From Lacrimispora sphenoides JCM 1415 (GTDB lineage: Bacteria; Bacillota; Clostridia; Lachnospirales; Lachnospiraceae), in the NCBI RefSeq assembly GCF_900105615.1, contig NZ_LT630003.1, forward strand, positions 3,670,501 to 3,734,500: a stretch of 64,000 nucleotides of DNA, in the 5' to 3' direction. The notes beneath the pieces were generated by a model. It worked only from the letters and a program-made list of their open reading frames with translations. It made no database searches and was not told the DNA's origin. Of this stretch, positions 34,546 through 42,974 are shown piece by piece; position 1 is the stretch's first letter; every line of letters starts with the position of its first letter. Both the position numbers and the translations under genes were made by a program.

Positions 34546-34554
34546 ATTATACCA
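34546..34554 (-). promoter_or_regulatory. Extended -10 promoter of glycan operon 1
   Basis: TGGTATAAT on the minus strand is a TGn-extended -10. No good -35 is seen (TAGGAA at the expected place). Confidence 0.55.
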
Positions 34555-34781
34555 CACCCCCCCTCTTTTTCCTATTTAAAGTTTTCTTACTTTAATTTCT
34601 TTTTGGTTACTCCTAACCCCTTGGTTTTAGCTTCTTTTTTCTTTTTATGTTATCTCCTTCCATATCTGCCATCAAACCACACTATCAAATGGCCTCCGGA
34701 ATACGGTATAATCGCAGGGTAATGCAACTATGGATTTTCGGCCACGATAAAACTTATTGCAAAAAAGGAGAGAACATATTT

Positions 34782-36122
34782 ATGAAAAAGCACTTAAAAT
34801 TGATGGCTGTATTATCCGCTGCCGGTGTTTTAACCGTAGCAGCTCCAGAGCTGGGCTTAATCAGCACAGCAGCCACCGCCTATGCTAAGGTAGTTGGCTG
34901 GGTTGAGGAAAACGGAAGCTGGAAATTTTATGAAGATAATGACAGTTACGTAACCGATTCCTGGAAAAAGCGCGGCGAAGACTGGTACTACTTAAACGAG
35001 GACGGCAATGTCGCCATCAATACACAAGTCGATGAATATTACGTAGATGAAAGCGGGAAAAGGGTTTCTGACAAATGGATTTCCATGACCAATGAAAACT
35101 TCTGGGATTCAGCTGATGCCCCTGAGTTTTTATGGCACTACTATGGAAAAAACGGTAAGGAAGTTGTTTCCAAGTGGCAGAAAATCAACGATAATTTGTA
35201 CTACTTCAATGACCAGGGTGAAATGCAGACCGGAAAGATTGAAATTGAAGGAAGTATTTATTATTTAGGACAAGAGAATGACGGCGTTATGAAAACAGGC
35301 TGGATCGAGCTTGCAAATGACTCTGATGATCTTGATGAAACCCAATCTTGGTACTATTTTGATAAGAGCGGCCGTATGGTAGAAAACCAGGTCGACAAAA
35401 AGATCGATGGAAACTATTATACCTTTATTAACGGAATCATGCAGAAAGGCTGGTACAAGCTTCCTGTCACTGCAACCGAATCCGAAGCAACCGCTGATGC
35501 AACTACAGCAGCCGGATACCAGTACTATGATCCAGAGAATGGTGCACGTGTTAACGGTTGGAAGGTAATCGAAGGTATTGAAGGACTCAGCGAAGAGGGA
35601 GAGACCTATAATTTCTATTTCAAGAACGGTGCTCCTACCTGCGCAGCAAATGGTCTTGAATTGTTTACCATTGATTCCAAAAAATATGCATTCAATACTA
35701 AGGGAGAAATGCAGACCGGACTGAAAGTTATCAACTTAGAAGACGGCGGAATCGCCAATTTCTACTTTGGAACTGACGGTGCTATGACTACCGGAAAGCA
35801 GACAGTTTACAATGAAGATCTGGATGAGGATCAGGTATGGTTCTTCCAGACAGAAGGTACTAACAAAGGACAGGGAGTTCACGGTATCCGTGACAACGTC
35901 CTGTATGAATATGGCTTAAGAAAAGAAGCTGATGCTGACTTAAAGGTTGCTCCTATTTCCTTTGAAGGCAATCAGTATCTGGTAAATGCCAGCGGTTCCC
36001 TCCAAAAAGCAACTTCCTCTTCCAAGTCTGCTACAAAACCAGAACTTGGAGCAGGATATAAGGATTATAAGGATTCCAATGACAAAGTATGGGTTGTCGA
36101 TGTAAACGGCATTATCCAGTAA
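34782..36122 (+). CDS. Secreted cell-wall protein with choline-binding-type repeats
   Basis: A 446-residue exported protein. The signal peptide (MKKHLKLMAVLSAAGVLTVA) probably ends after ATAYA. The rest is a run of aromatic repeats of about 20 residues such as GWVEENGSWKFYEDND, EDWYYLNEDGNVA, DNLYYFNDQGEMQTGK and YYTFINGIMQKGWYK, the pattern of choline-binding/glucan-binding modules that attach proteins to wall glycans. No catalytic domain is visible, so it is all binding modules. The ATG at 34782 follows AAAGGAG; a longer in-frame reading adds 45 unlikely residues. It is divergent from the glycan operon whose polymer it might bind (inference). Confidence 0.85.
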   Translation: MKKHLKLMAVLSAAGVLTVAAPELGLISTAATAYAKVVGWVEENGSWKFYEDNDSYVTDSWKKRGEDWYYLNEDGNVAINTQVDEYYVDESGKRVSDKWISMTNENFWDSADAPEFLWHYYGKNGKEVVSKWQKINDNLYYFNDQGEMQTGKIEIEGSIYYLGQENDGVMKTGWIELANDSDDLDETQSWYYFDKSGRMVENQVDKKIDGNYYTFINGIMQKGWYKLPVTATESEATADATTAAGYQYYDPENGARVNGWKVIEGIEGLSEEGETYNFYFKNGAPTCAANGLELFTIDSKKYAFNTKGEMQTGLKVINLEDGGIANFYFGTDGAMTTGKQTVYNEDLDEDQVWFFQTEGTNKGQGVHGIRDNVLYEYGLRKEADADLKVAPISFEGNQYLVNASGSLQKATSSSKSATKPELGAGYKDYKDSNDKVWVVDVNGIIQ

Positions 36123-36161
36123 AGTAAAAACAAATTACAAAAGATTCATCCGTTCAAACAT

Positions 36162-36198
36162 AAAGAGGTCCGCACGTTTGCCGCGTGCGGATCTCTTT
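36162..36198 (+). terminator. Terminator of the wall-protein gene
   Basis: AAAGAGGTCCGCACG (36162-36176) pairs with CGTGCGGATCTCTTT (36184-36198, one G-T pair), followed by TTTT within the arm. Confidence 0.85.
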
Positions 36199-36355
36199 TA
36201 TGCATTCTGCACCAATTATCCGGGGGTTTTTGTATACCTTCTATAAACTTACAAATTTTTATATAATTTGTACCTTTTCGCGTTATAATTAAAATTATTT
36301 TACGTTATATATTATAGAGGTAGATTGTTTTATGGTAAAAAAAAGGAGGAGACCG

Positions 36356-36763
36356 ATGAGAGAACTGTCCGTGTACTATTGTCCCAAATGCGGCTACTAT
36401 GGATATTATCAGCTTCAGCGGAACGCAGTTTGCCCCAAGTGCAGGGAGGATATGATAACCTTATCCATCAGTTATCAAGATTTTATGGATCTCTCCTGCG
36501 AAGCAAGGGACGAATTGCTTTCCACCCACATTATTGCCACATCCTCTCCCTATGTCCGACGACTGCTGGCGCCACACAAGGTCAATAACAACCGGGAGAT
36601 CATCGCCCGTATGGGGGATCGCATTACTGAATTAGAAATAGAAAATGAAAAGCTGAATAAAACTATTGAATGGATGCACCAAACAATATGGGAACTGATG
36701 CGCAAGACCAAAGGATTAGATCCCGGTAACGAGGACACTTCCAAAACCGGGATCGATCCCTGA
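36356..36763 (+). CDS. Small zinc-ribbon protein with C-terminal coiled coil
   Basis: A 135-residue protein I cannot name. Two Cys pairs, YYCPKCGYYGYYQLQ and VCPKCRED, form a zinc ribbon in the first 40 residues; the middle has DLSCEARDELLSTHI; residues about 80-115 form a coiled coil (ITELEIENEKLNKTIEWMHQ). The ATG at 36356 has AGGAGG 6 bases before it. A convergent small gene at 36810 has a similar coil (IEIENERLMEENEKLHK), so the two products may pair. Function unknown; nucleic-acid binding is possible given the ribbon. Confidence 0.75.
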   Translation: MRELSVYYCPKCGYYGYYQLQRNAVCPKCREDMITLSISYQDFMDLSCEARDELLSTHIIATSSPYVRRLLAPHKVNNNREIIARMGDRITELEIENEKLNKTIEWMHQTIWELMRKTKGLDPGNEDTSKTGIDP

Positions 36764-36814
36764 TTGGGATACTCCCGGGAGTGCCCCCGCACTCCCCGGC
36801 TATCCCTAATCAGG
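36759..36814. terminator. Bidirectional hairpin between two coiled-coil genes
   Basis: CCTGATTGGGATA (36759-36771) pairs with TATCCCTAATCAGG (36801-36814), with CCCGGGAGTG/CACTCCCCGG inside. It overlaps the stop of the plus-strand gene and covers both 3' ends. Confidence 0.65.
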
Positions 36815-36959
36815 CAACCTCGTCAGCGCATATGTAACGACCTATCAATCTGTTAAGCGTCTGATTTAACCTTTTAATCACTTTATGGAGTTTTTCATTC
36901 TCTTCCATAAGCCTTTCATTCTCAATCTCTATAATCCTTAGCTTCTCAGCGTCTGTCAT
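36810..36959 (-). CDS. Small coiled-coil protein
   Basis: A 49-residue protein starting at the ATG at 36959, with AGGAGGG 8 bases upstream. Nearly all of it is a coiled coil (TDAEKLRIIEIENERLMEEN, HKVIKRLNQTLNRLIG), with one Cys near the end. The heptads resemble the coil of the zinc-ribbon protein encoded head-on at 36356. The strong ribosome site makes it a likely real gene. Function unknown; a partner or antagonist of the zinc-ribbon protein is a guess. Confidence 0.6.
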   Translation of the reverse strand: MTDAEKLRIIEIENERLMEENEKLHKVIKRLNQTLNRLIGRYICADEVA

Positions 36960-37352
36960 ATAGAAAACCCTCCTTTTTTTGCTTTTCTTGTAATCACTAT
37001 AAGCCGTTTTTGATTGTTTGAAAAGCGAAACAAATCGCAATATTCGACATTTTTTTGTCATTCTTTAATAATTTAGCCATAATTTTTTCTAAAAATAGGT
37101 AAAAATACAACATCTATTTATACTAATAAATCAGGGTACAATATGTGCTGTAAGAGATTGTCGATAAAATTCGTGAAAAATTGGTCACTTTTGATAACAT
37201 TTTAACGACTAAATATTACATTTCATTGTATATTCTGATATTCATGGGTTTTTACATCAGTTGAAGCTTATGTGATGGAGGTACTTTGTAATCTGTAAGA
37301 CCTTTTCGCTAACTGGCAGGCAGGGATACAACGACTCCATAGCTCTGCAGCC
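36960..37352. other. Gene-free AT-rich region
   Basis: About 390 bases without a supported gene. They hold the leader of the small coiled-coil gene and the 3' end of the second ABC operon. A weak inverted repeat (GGCTGC/GCTGC-like around 37315-37350) follows the binding-protein stop, but I see no T-run and call no terminator. Confidence 0.5.
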
Positions 37353-38363
37353 TTACCACTCACCTTTAAAAGTATCTACATTATCTTTATTTACTTCAAC
37401 CTGCTTAATTTCTGTAACAGGTTCAACTGTTTCACCTTTTAAGAATTTAACTGCTGTTTCAATCGCTACATGCCCTTCTTCAACTGCTGACATATAGGTG
37501 GTACCATCAATTAAACCATCTTTAACTGCCTGAAGGCCATCAATACTTCCGCCCAGACCGATAACTTTTACAGTATCTTTTAATCCTGCTTCTTTTAAAG
37601 CCTGTCCTGCCCCGGTTGCTGAGTTATCATCCTGACAGATTACAATATTAAACTCTGTTTTTTTCTGAATCATGTCTTCTACAATTTTAAGTGCCTGTTC
37701 TTTTTCCCAGTTAGATGTCTGATTAAATATAACTTCAATATTGCTGCCTTCCAGGGCCCGTTCTAATCCTTTTTTTCTATTAATCTGTGGTGTTGTTCCC
37801 GGAACGCCTTCAATTAGAATTGCCTTTCCGCCATCTTTACCTAACAGCTGTTTTGCAAGCTCACCGGTTACTGCACCTGTATTTACTTCATTTTGGCCTA
37901 CATAAGATACAAGACCATCATATTGTCCACTTTCCTCTCCACCGATTGCATTGGTAAATGCCAGAATTGGAATGTTTGATTCATTTGCAGATTTTACAAT
38001 CTTCTCGCCTGATCCTGAATCAACAGAACATATTGCAATTAAATCCACACCTTTTACAATAAAATCTTCTGCCTGAGCAAGCTGTTTCGAAGCATCCCAC
38101 TGTGCATCTGCATATTCAATTTTCACATTATTCTCTTTTACTGCTGCATCAATTCCTTCTTTTGTTGCTACAAAATAACCTGTCGGGCCTGGAAGTAAAA
38201 CTGCAATTTTATACTCGTCTTTTACCTCACCTGCTGCCTGTGTTTCTGCAGTCTTTGTAGCTGCTGCTGTTTCTTCCTTGGCCGGGGCAGAACAAGCAGT
38301 TATACCCGCTGCCATCACCGTTGCTAATCCAAGTGCCAATACTTTTTTCATTTGCTTCTTCAT
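37353..38363 (-). CDS. Sugar ABC transporter substrate-binding lipoprotein (RbsB-type)
   Basis: A 336-residue periplasmic-binding-protein-like (type I) lipoprotein. The signal LGLATVMAAGITAC ends in the lipobox Cys at about 24, and a short A/T/E linker follows. The fold reads IAVLLPGPTGYFVATKEGID, DLIAICSVDSGSGEKIV, ILAFTNAIGG and IEGVPGTTPQINRKKGL, as in ribose/galactose/xylose-type proteins. It is last in a five-gene operon with a permease, a two-domain ATPase, a sugar kinase fusion and a ROK regulator. The ligand may be an amino sugar, given the BadF-type kinase (inference). Confidence 0.92.
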   Translation of the reverse strand: MKKQMKKVLALGLATVMAAGITACSAPAKEETAAATKTAETQAAGEVKDEYKIAVLLPGPTGYFVATKEGIDAAVKENNVKIEYADAQWDASKQLAQAEDFIVKGVDLIAICSVDSGSGEKIVKSANESNIPILAFTNAIGGEESGQYDGLVSYVGQNEVNTGAVTGELAKQLLGKDGGKAILIEGVPGTTPQINRKKGLERALEGSNIEVIFNQTSNWEKEQALKIVEDMIQKKTEFNIVICQDDNSATGAGQALKEAGLKDTVKVIGLGGSIDGLQAVKDGLIDGTTYMSAVEEGHVAIETAVKFLKGETVEPVTEIKQVEVNKDNVDTFKGEW

Positions 38364-38390
38364 AATATTCTCTCCTTCTCTTTTTGGGGC

Positions 38391-39356
38391 TTAACTTGAA
38401 GCCAGCCGTTTCTTACTAAATGAATCTGCTCCCACTGCGATTAATATAATTAATCCTTTAAATATATATTGAAAATACATATCTACACCGAGTAAGTTAA
38501 AACTATTATTGATTACGCTCATAAGCAGCACTCCGATGACTGTTTTCAATACAGATCCTGATCCGCCTGCAACAGAAGTACCCCCGATTACTACCGATGC
38601 AATTGCATCCATATCATAGCCATCTCCCGCTGCAGGACTGGCTGTCCCCATTCTGCCTACCAGTACTATCCCAGCCAATGCCGCTAACACTGCGTTGATT
38701 ACAAATACCTTTATTTTATAAGAGTCTACATTGATTCCATTTAATTTACTGGCTTCTTCATTGCCCCCAACAGAATAGACATATCTTCCAAATCGTGTTT
38801 TTGTAAGAATGATAAAAGCTATGGCAACTGTTGCTGCAAATATGATGACAGGAATCGGAATCCCAGCCACATATCCATTTCCGATGGTATCCAGTACCGG
38901 AATTGTTCTTGTAATAGGATACCCTCCGGTAAACATCAGCATGGAACCTTTCACCACACTTACCATTGCCATGGTTGCAATCAGGGAAGGAACATTAATT
39001 TTGGCAACTGCAATACCATTAATAAGTCCTACCACTGCACCAATCCCAAGAGCTGCCAAAACAGCGATTGCTACCGGAACCCCATTCCCCATTGTTATCA
39101 GTTTCATCGTTATCGCACCTGACAAAGCAGCTACCGCCCCAACTGAGATATCAAAGCTTCCTGATATAATTACAAATGTCATTCCTGTTGCGATTATGCC
39201 GATGATGGAAGACTGCCGTAACAGGTTTAAGATATTCTTTTGAGTTGCAAATGCCGGAGTTGCAAATGAGATGACCACACACAGCAGAATAAAACCTATT
39301 ACAACACCATATTCCCGAAAATTCATCTTTTTCAGTACACCCATTTTATTCTTCAT
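38391..39356 (-). CDS. Sugar ABC transporter permease (RbsC-type)
   Basis: A 321-residue permease of the branched-chain amino acid/ribose group (BPD_transp_2), eight to ten membrane segments. Typical pieces are FVIISGSFDISVGAVAALSGA, GLINGIAVAKINVPSLIATM and AVGGNEEASKLNGI-like VYSVGGNEEASKLNGI. GAGGAGAAGG lies before the ATG. It works as a homodimer with the ATPase encoded 14 bases upstream and the binding protein 27 bases downstream. Confidence 0.92.
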   Translation of the reverse strand: MKNKMGVLKKMNFREYGVVIGFILLCVVISFATPAFATQKNILNLLRQSSIIGIIATGMTFVIISGSFDISVGAVAALSGAITMKLITMGNGVPVAIAVLAALGIGAVVGLINGIAVAKINVPSLIATMAMVSVVKGSMLMFTGGYPITRTIPVLDTIGNGYVAGIPIPVIIFAATVAIAFIILTKTRFGRYVYSVGGNEEASKLNGINVDSYKIKVFVINAVLAALAGIVLVGRMGTASPAAGDGYDMDAIASVVIGGTSVAGGSGSVLKTVIGVLLMSVINNSFNLLGVDMYFQYIFKGLIILIAVGADSFSKKRLASS

Positions 39357-39370
39357 ATCACCCTTCTCCT

Positions 39371-40864
39371 CTATACATCAAATATCTTATCCATAATTTC
39401 CTGAACTGTAAGATTGTCATTTTTCAACTCACTAACAATCATTCCATCTCTGACTACCAGTATCCGGTCTGCAACACGGATCACTTCCTCTAAATCGGAC
39501 GATATAAATATGACCCCTATTCCCTGTCCTGAGAATTCCTCTATCGAATGAAAAATGTCTTCCTTCGCCGCAATATCAATTCCTTTGGTAGGTTCGTCAT
39601 AAATAATCAAATCCATATCCTGATTCAGCCATTTGGATACTACAACCTTCTGTTGATTGCCGCCGCTAAGTTCTTTTACCTTTTGTTTCACATTGCTGAT
39701 TTTTATGCCCAGCTTCTTTTCTGCAAATTCAGCGAATTCTATTTCTTTTGCTTTATTTAAGAATCCTGACGTCTTAAACTTATCAATCTGAACGGCCGTA
39801 GAATTTTTATATATTTCCTGTCCCAGTATCAGACCAAGATGTTTTCTGTCTTCCGGAATAAAACCGATCTTATGGTGGATCGCCTGTTTCGGCGATCTTA
39901 CCTTTACAGCTGTTCCATTCATTAAAATTTCACCGCGGTCACAATGGTCCACCCCATAAATCAGATTAATGATCTCTGTTCGTTTAGAACCGACCAGGCC
40001 GGCAAATCCTACCACTTCACCTCTATGAACTTTAAAGGATACATCTTTCACCACATTTCCCCGGCCAAGATTTCTGGCTTCCAAAATAGGTTCACTGGTA
40101 TAATCTGCATGAAAGGTCTGTTTTTTTCCTGCAATATTGCTGCTGTCAACACCTGTCATTAACTGAGTGATCTTTTCTTTTGTAAGGTCCTCTACATCAT
40201 AGCTTCCAACCATAATGCCATTTCTCATAATGCTGGCGCTGTCACAATTCAGAAAGATCTCATCTAAAATATGTGATATATAAATTATGCTTTTACCAAC
40301 TGCTTTTAGCTTTGCTATAATTTCAAAAAGACTTGTTTTCTCATTATTAGTAAGTGAAGTTGTTGGCTCATCCATGATAATGATCTCAGTATCACAGGAA
40401 ACTGCTTTCATAATCTCTACCATCTGCTGCTTGGCAATGCTCAGCTTAGACACAATCACATTTGCAGGAATATCAAATGAAAACCGCCGGCAAATATCTT
40501 CATACTCTTTTTTCATCTCCTCTTTTTTTAAAAAGATGCCAGAAACCACTTCTCTGCCAAGAAAGATATTGTCAATTACCGATAGTGTTGGCACCAGGCT
40601 TAGTTCTTGATAGATCACACTAATGCCTGATTGCTTTGAATGATAGCTGTCCTTAAAATTTATCTTATCTCCTCTTAAGTAAATTTCACCTTTGGTTGGT
40701 GCATGAACACCGCCCAGTATTTTAATCAATGTAGATTTTCCTGCGCCATTGGCACCTAAAAGAGCTCTGACCTCACCTTTCCCCAGTGAGAAGTCAATAT
40801 CATTCAGCACTTTTACAGCCCCAAAATCTTTATATATGTGCTTCATCTCTAATATCCGATTCAT
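39371..40864 (-). CDS. Sugar ABC transporter ATPase, two NBDs (RbsA/MglA-type)
   Basis: A 497-residue protein with two ABC domains. Domain 1: Walker A GANGAGKST, signature LSIAKQQMVEI, Walker B IIIMDEPTTSL. Domain 2: degenerate Walker A (GLVGSKRTE), as is usual in this family, signature LSGGNQQKVVVSKWL and LIIYDEPTKGID. It energises import by the permease and binding protein downstream. Its ATG follows the kinase stop directly, so translation is coupled. Confidence 0.94.
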   Translation of the reverse strand: MNRILEMKHIYKDFGAVKVLNDIDFSLGKGEVRALLGANGAGKSTLIKILGGVHAPTKGEIYLRGDKINFKDSYHSKQSGISVIYQELSLVPTLSVIDNIFLGREVVSGIFLKKEEMKKEYEDICRRFSFDIPANVIVSKLSIAKQQMVEIMKAVSCDTEIIIMDEPTTSLTNNEKTSLFEIIAKLKAVGKSIIYISHILDEIFLNCDSASIMRNGIMVGSYDVEDLTKEKITQLMTGVDSSNIAGKKQTFHADYTSEPILEARNLGRGNVVKDVSFKVHRGEVVGFAGLVGSKRTEIINLIYGVDHCDRGEILMNGTAVKVRSPKQAIHHKIGFIPEDRKHLGLILGQEIYKNSTAVQIDKFKTSGFLNKAKEIEFAEFAEKKLGIKISNVKQKVKELSGGNQQKVVVSKWLNQDMDLIIYDEPTKGIDIAAKEDIFHSIEEFSGQGIGVIFISSDLEEVIRVADRILVVRDGMIVSELKNDNLTVQEIMDKIFDV

Positions 40865-42970
40865 TTACATTTCACCCCTGCCTCCAAAGCAATGGTAGAC
40901 TGCCTCAATATTTTCTTCAGGTGCCGATAGAATATCCCAGGATAACACAAAGCCTTTCATATTGGTTTGAGACAGACTATTAATAGTATCTTTTATATAT
41001 TCCGGATCTGCCGGTACAACATCCTTAATTCTGTTCACTTCAATCCCGCAATAAACCGGTATATTTAATCGCTCCATGACATCAAGTTCAGATTTCACAA
41101 AATCGAGATCAATCCGGTTATCTCCGTCTGACTTAATTCCAAGCAGTTGATTAAACTCTCTCCTGACCGTATCGATATTCATGCTTGTAGTTCCTGACAG
41201 GAAGCTGTCATATTCAAAAGGAAGTCCTGCCGGAGCACAGGTAATCCGATACATCATAGGCTTCACGAAATCTGTTAATTCGTTAAGTCTAGACAGATCC
41301 TGTCCGGTAAAATGGGCTAAAAAAGGTGATAATACATCCATGCCGATCTTTAGGCCCTGTTCCCTGAAATAACCGGTAATCTCTTTTAGCGAATCATAGA
41401 TAAAGTCTGCTTTACAATCGAAAAATTTTTCCCAGATCGGATTGTCAAACCGATAGCTTCCATCTTCATAAGCTAAGCATTTTAACGGGTGTCTGCCATA
41501 ACCCTCCAGCCCATTAATAACTTTGTCCATCTCTATACGTAATTCATTAACGTCCAGTTGTCTTTCCTGATACTTTTTCATACACTCAGGGCAGAAGCAG
41601 CTAAACACTCCGGTGATTTTATTGGAAAAGGAAGAATACCTGATTTTATCTAAAAATATTCCATCAAAGCCTATTTTACTAAAATATTTTTCATAAATAT
41701 GTTTGACACTCTCTCTGTTTTGTTTTATATTAGGACAATAAAACTCGAAGTTTTCTCCGTCTTTCAACAGGTAACTTTTTACTTCCTCACCCCGAAAATC
41801 CTGCAGGAAACTTACCGGTTCCAGCAATCCTGTCTCTGAAAAAACTGGCATCCATAGATATAATTCCGCCTGATATTTATGTACCAGTAGTTTTATCTTT
41901 TTATATAGTTCCTCATCATCAGACCAACCGATAATTACCTTTGTGACCCTTATTTTATCCAGTAATGGTTTTAATTTGCTTTCCACTTCTTCATATGTAG
42001 TCTCTTTATTCAAATATCCTCCGGTAAATACCTGCAGGACAATTTCTTTTTTCTTCTCCAGCAGCCTCTGTGCTAACTTTATCCCTCCAAAGGATGGCTT
42101 ATTCTTCTGGATATAAAACTGAATATCCTGATTAGGAATTAATTGTCTGATTTCTGACGCAAGCATGTCTTGATAGATCTTGCTTTTTAATACTCCGCCT
42201 GAGAAAACAATCTTTGAGGCCTCTGATAAATCCATTTGTTTTACCATGCCCGCAACCTGACCAGCCAATTGTTTGGCTCCGTCTTTTAATATGTTAATGG
42301 ATAATTCATCCTGCTCCTCGGCTGCTTTTACAACTTCATAAGCCAGACCTGCAATTTGATTAATATCCTTAATTTCTGTCACAGTATATGGAAGATCTGT
42401 ATAACTCTCCGCCTGGAAATAGCCTCTGACCTGTTCAAATACAGGTACATATGGATAACAGTTATCACAATAAAGAAGAGTTCTCTTTAATAACTCACAT
42501 CCGATCCAATAGCCGGATCCAATATCACTGAAATGGTAACCCCAGCCTCCTGAACGTCTGACCTCTCCCTGTTTATCTATTCCGATTACGATTGAACCAG
42601 TTCCTGCAATCACTACAATTCCCGGTCCCTGCGTCTGTGCATAAAATGCCAGTACTCCATCGTTGCATAAATGAACATTGTCTTTTGTAAATCCCAGACT
42701 TAAAATCCGATCAAGAATCATCTGATAATCATTATCCGAATCACATCCTGACATTCCAAACACTCCCATCAAGATATCATCAGGCGTAATTTTATATGTC
42801 TCTTTTAGCCGTTCAATCCCTGCTCTTAGCTGGTCATAGGCTTTATCCCCTCCTACTGACTTGATGCTAGTGGATCCAGTTGTAAAAGTATCTATCATAT
42901 TCCCTTGCAGATCACTGATATAAAATTCTGTTTTAGTTCCTCCCCCATCTACTGATAATAAATATTTCAT
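40865..42970 (-). CDS. BadF-type sugar kinase fused to a glycosidase-like TIM-barrel domain
   Basis: A 701-residue fusion. Residues 1-315 are a BadF/BadG/BcrA ATPase-fold kinase like N-acetylglucosamine kinase: DGGGTKTE (8-15), GTGSIVIG (123-130), GGWGYHFSDIGSGYWIG (141-157) and IVFSGGVLKSK. Residues about 318-701 look like a glycoside-hydrolase-type TIM barrel: QVFTGGYLNKE, KVIIGWSDDEELYKK, ELYLWMPVFSE, GFDGIFLDKIRYSSF and a Cys set CFCPECMKKY. I do not recognise this fusion as a known enzyme. Placed with an importer, it may split and phosphorylate an incoming glycoside. It lacks a signal peptide, so it acts in the cytoplasm. The kinase part is firm; the barrel part moderate. Confidence 0.8.
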   Translation of the reverse strand: MKYLLSVDGGGTKTEFYISDLQGNMIDTFTTGSTSIKSVGGDKAYDQLRAGIERLKETYKITPDDILMGVFGMSGCDSDNDYQMILDRILSLGFTKDNVHLCNDGVLAFYAQTQGPGIVVIAGTGSIVIGIDKQGEVRRSGGWGYHFSDIGSGYWIGCELLKRTLLYCDNCYPYVPVFEQVRGYFQAESYTDLPYTVTEIKDINQIAGLAYEVVKAAEEQDELSINILKDGAKQLAGQVAGMVKQMDLSEASKIVFSGGVLKSKIYQDMLASEIRQLIPNQDIQFYIQKNKPSFGGIKLAQRLLEKKKEIVLQVFTGGYLNKETTYEEVESKLKPLLDKIRVTKVIIGWSDDEELYKKIKLLVHKYQAELYLWMPVFSETGLLEPVSFLQDFRGEEVKSYLLKDGENFEFYCPNIKQNRESVKHIYEKYFSKIGFDGIFLDKIRYSSFSNKITGVFSCFCPECMKKYQERQLDVNELRIEMDKVINGLEGYGRHPLKCLAYEDGSYRFDNPIWEKFFDCKADFIYDSLKEITGYFREQGLKIGMDVLSPFLAHFTGQDLSRLNELTDFVKPMMYRITCAPAGLPFEYDSFLSGTTSMNIDTVRREFNQLLGIKSDGDNRIDLDFVKSELDVMERLNIPVYCGIEVNRIKDVVPADPEYIKDTINSLSQTNMKGFVLSWDILSAPEENIEAVYHCFGGRGEM

Positions 42971-42974
42971 CTTA

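Noticed and set aside
34232..34579. 115-codon plus-strand frame across the glycan operon leader
   Set aside because: It spans the 65-bp palindrome and the promoter of the opposite operon and has no ribosome site.
37062..37352. Possible riboswitch in the gap before the second binding-protein gene end
   Set aside because: It lies at the 3' side of the operon, and I found no conserved core of known classes.
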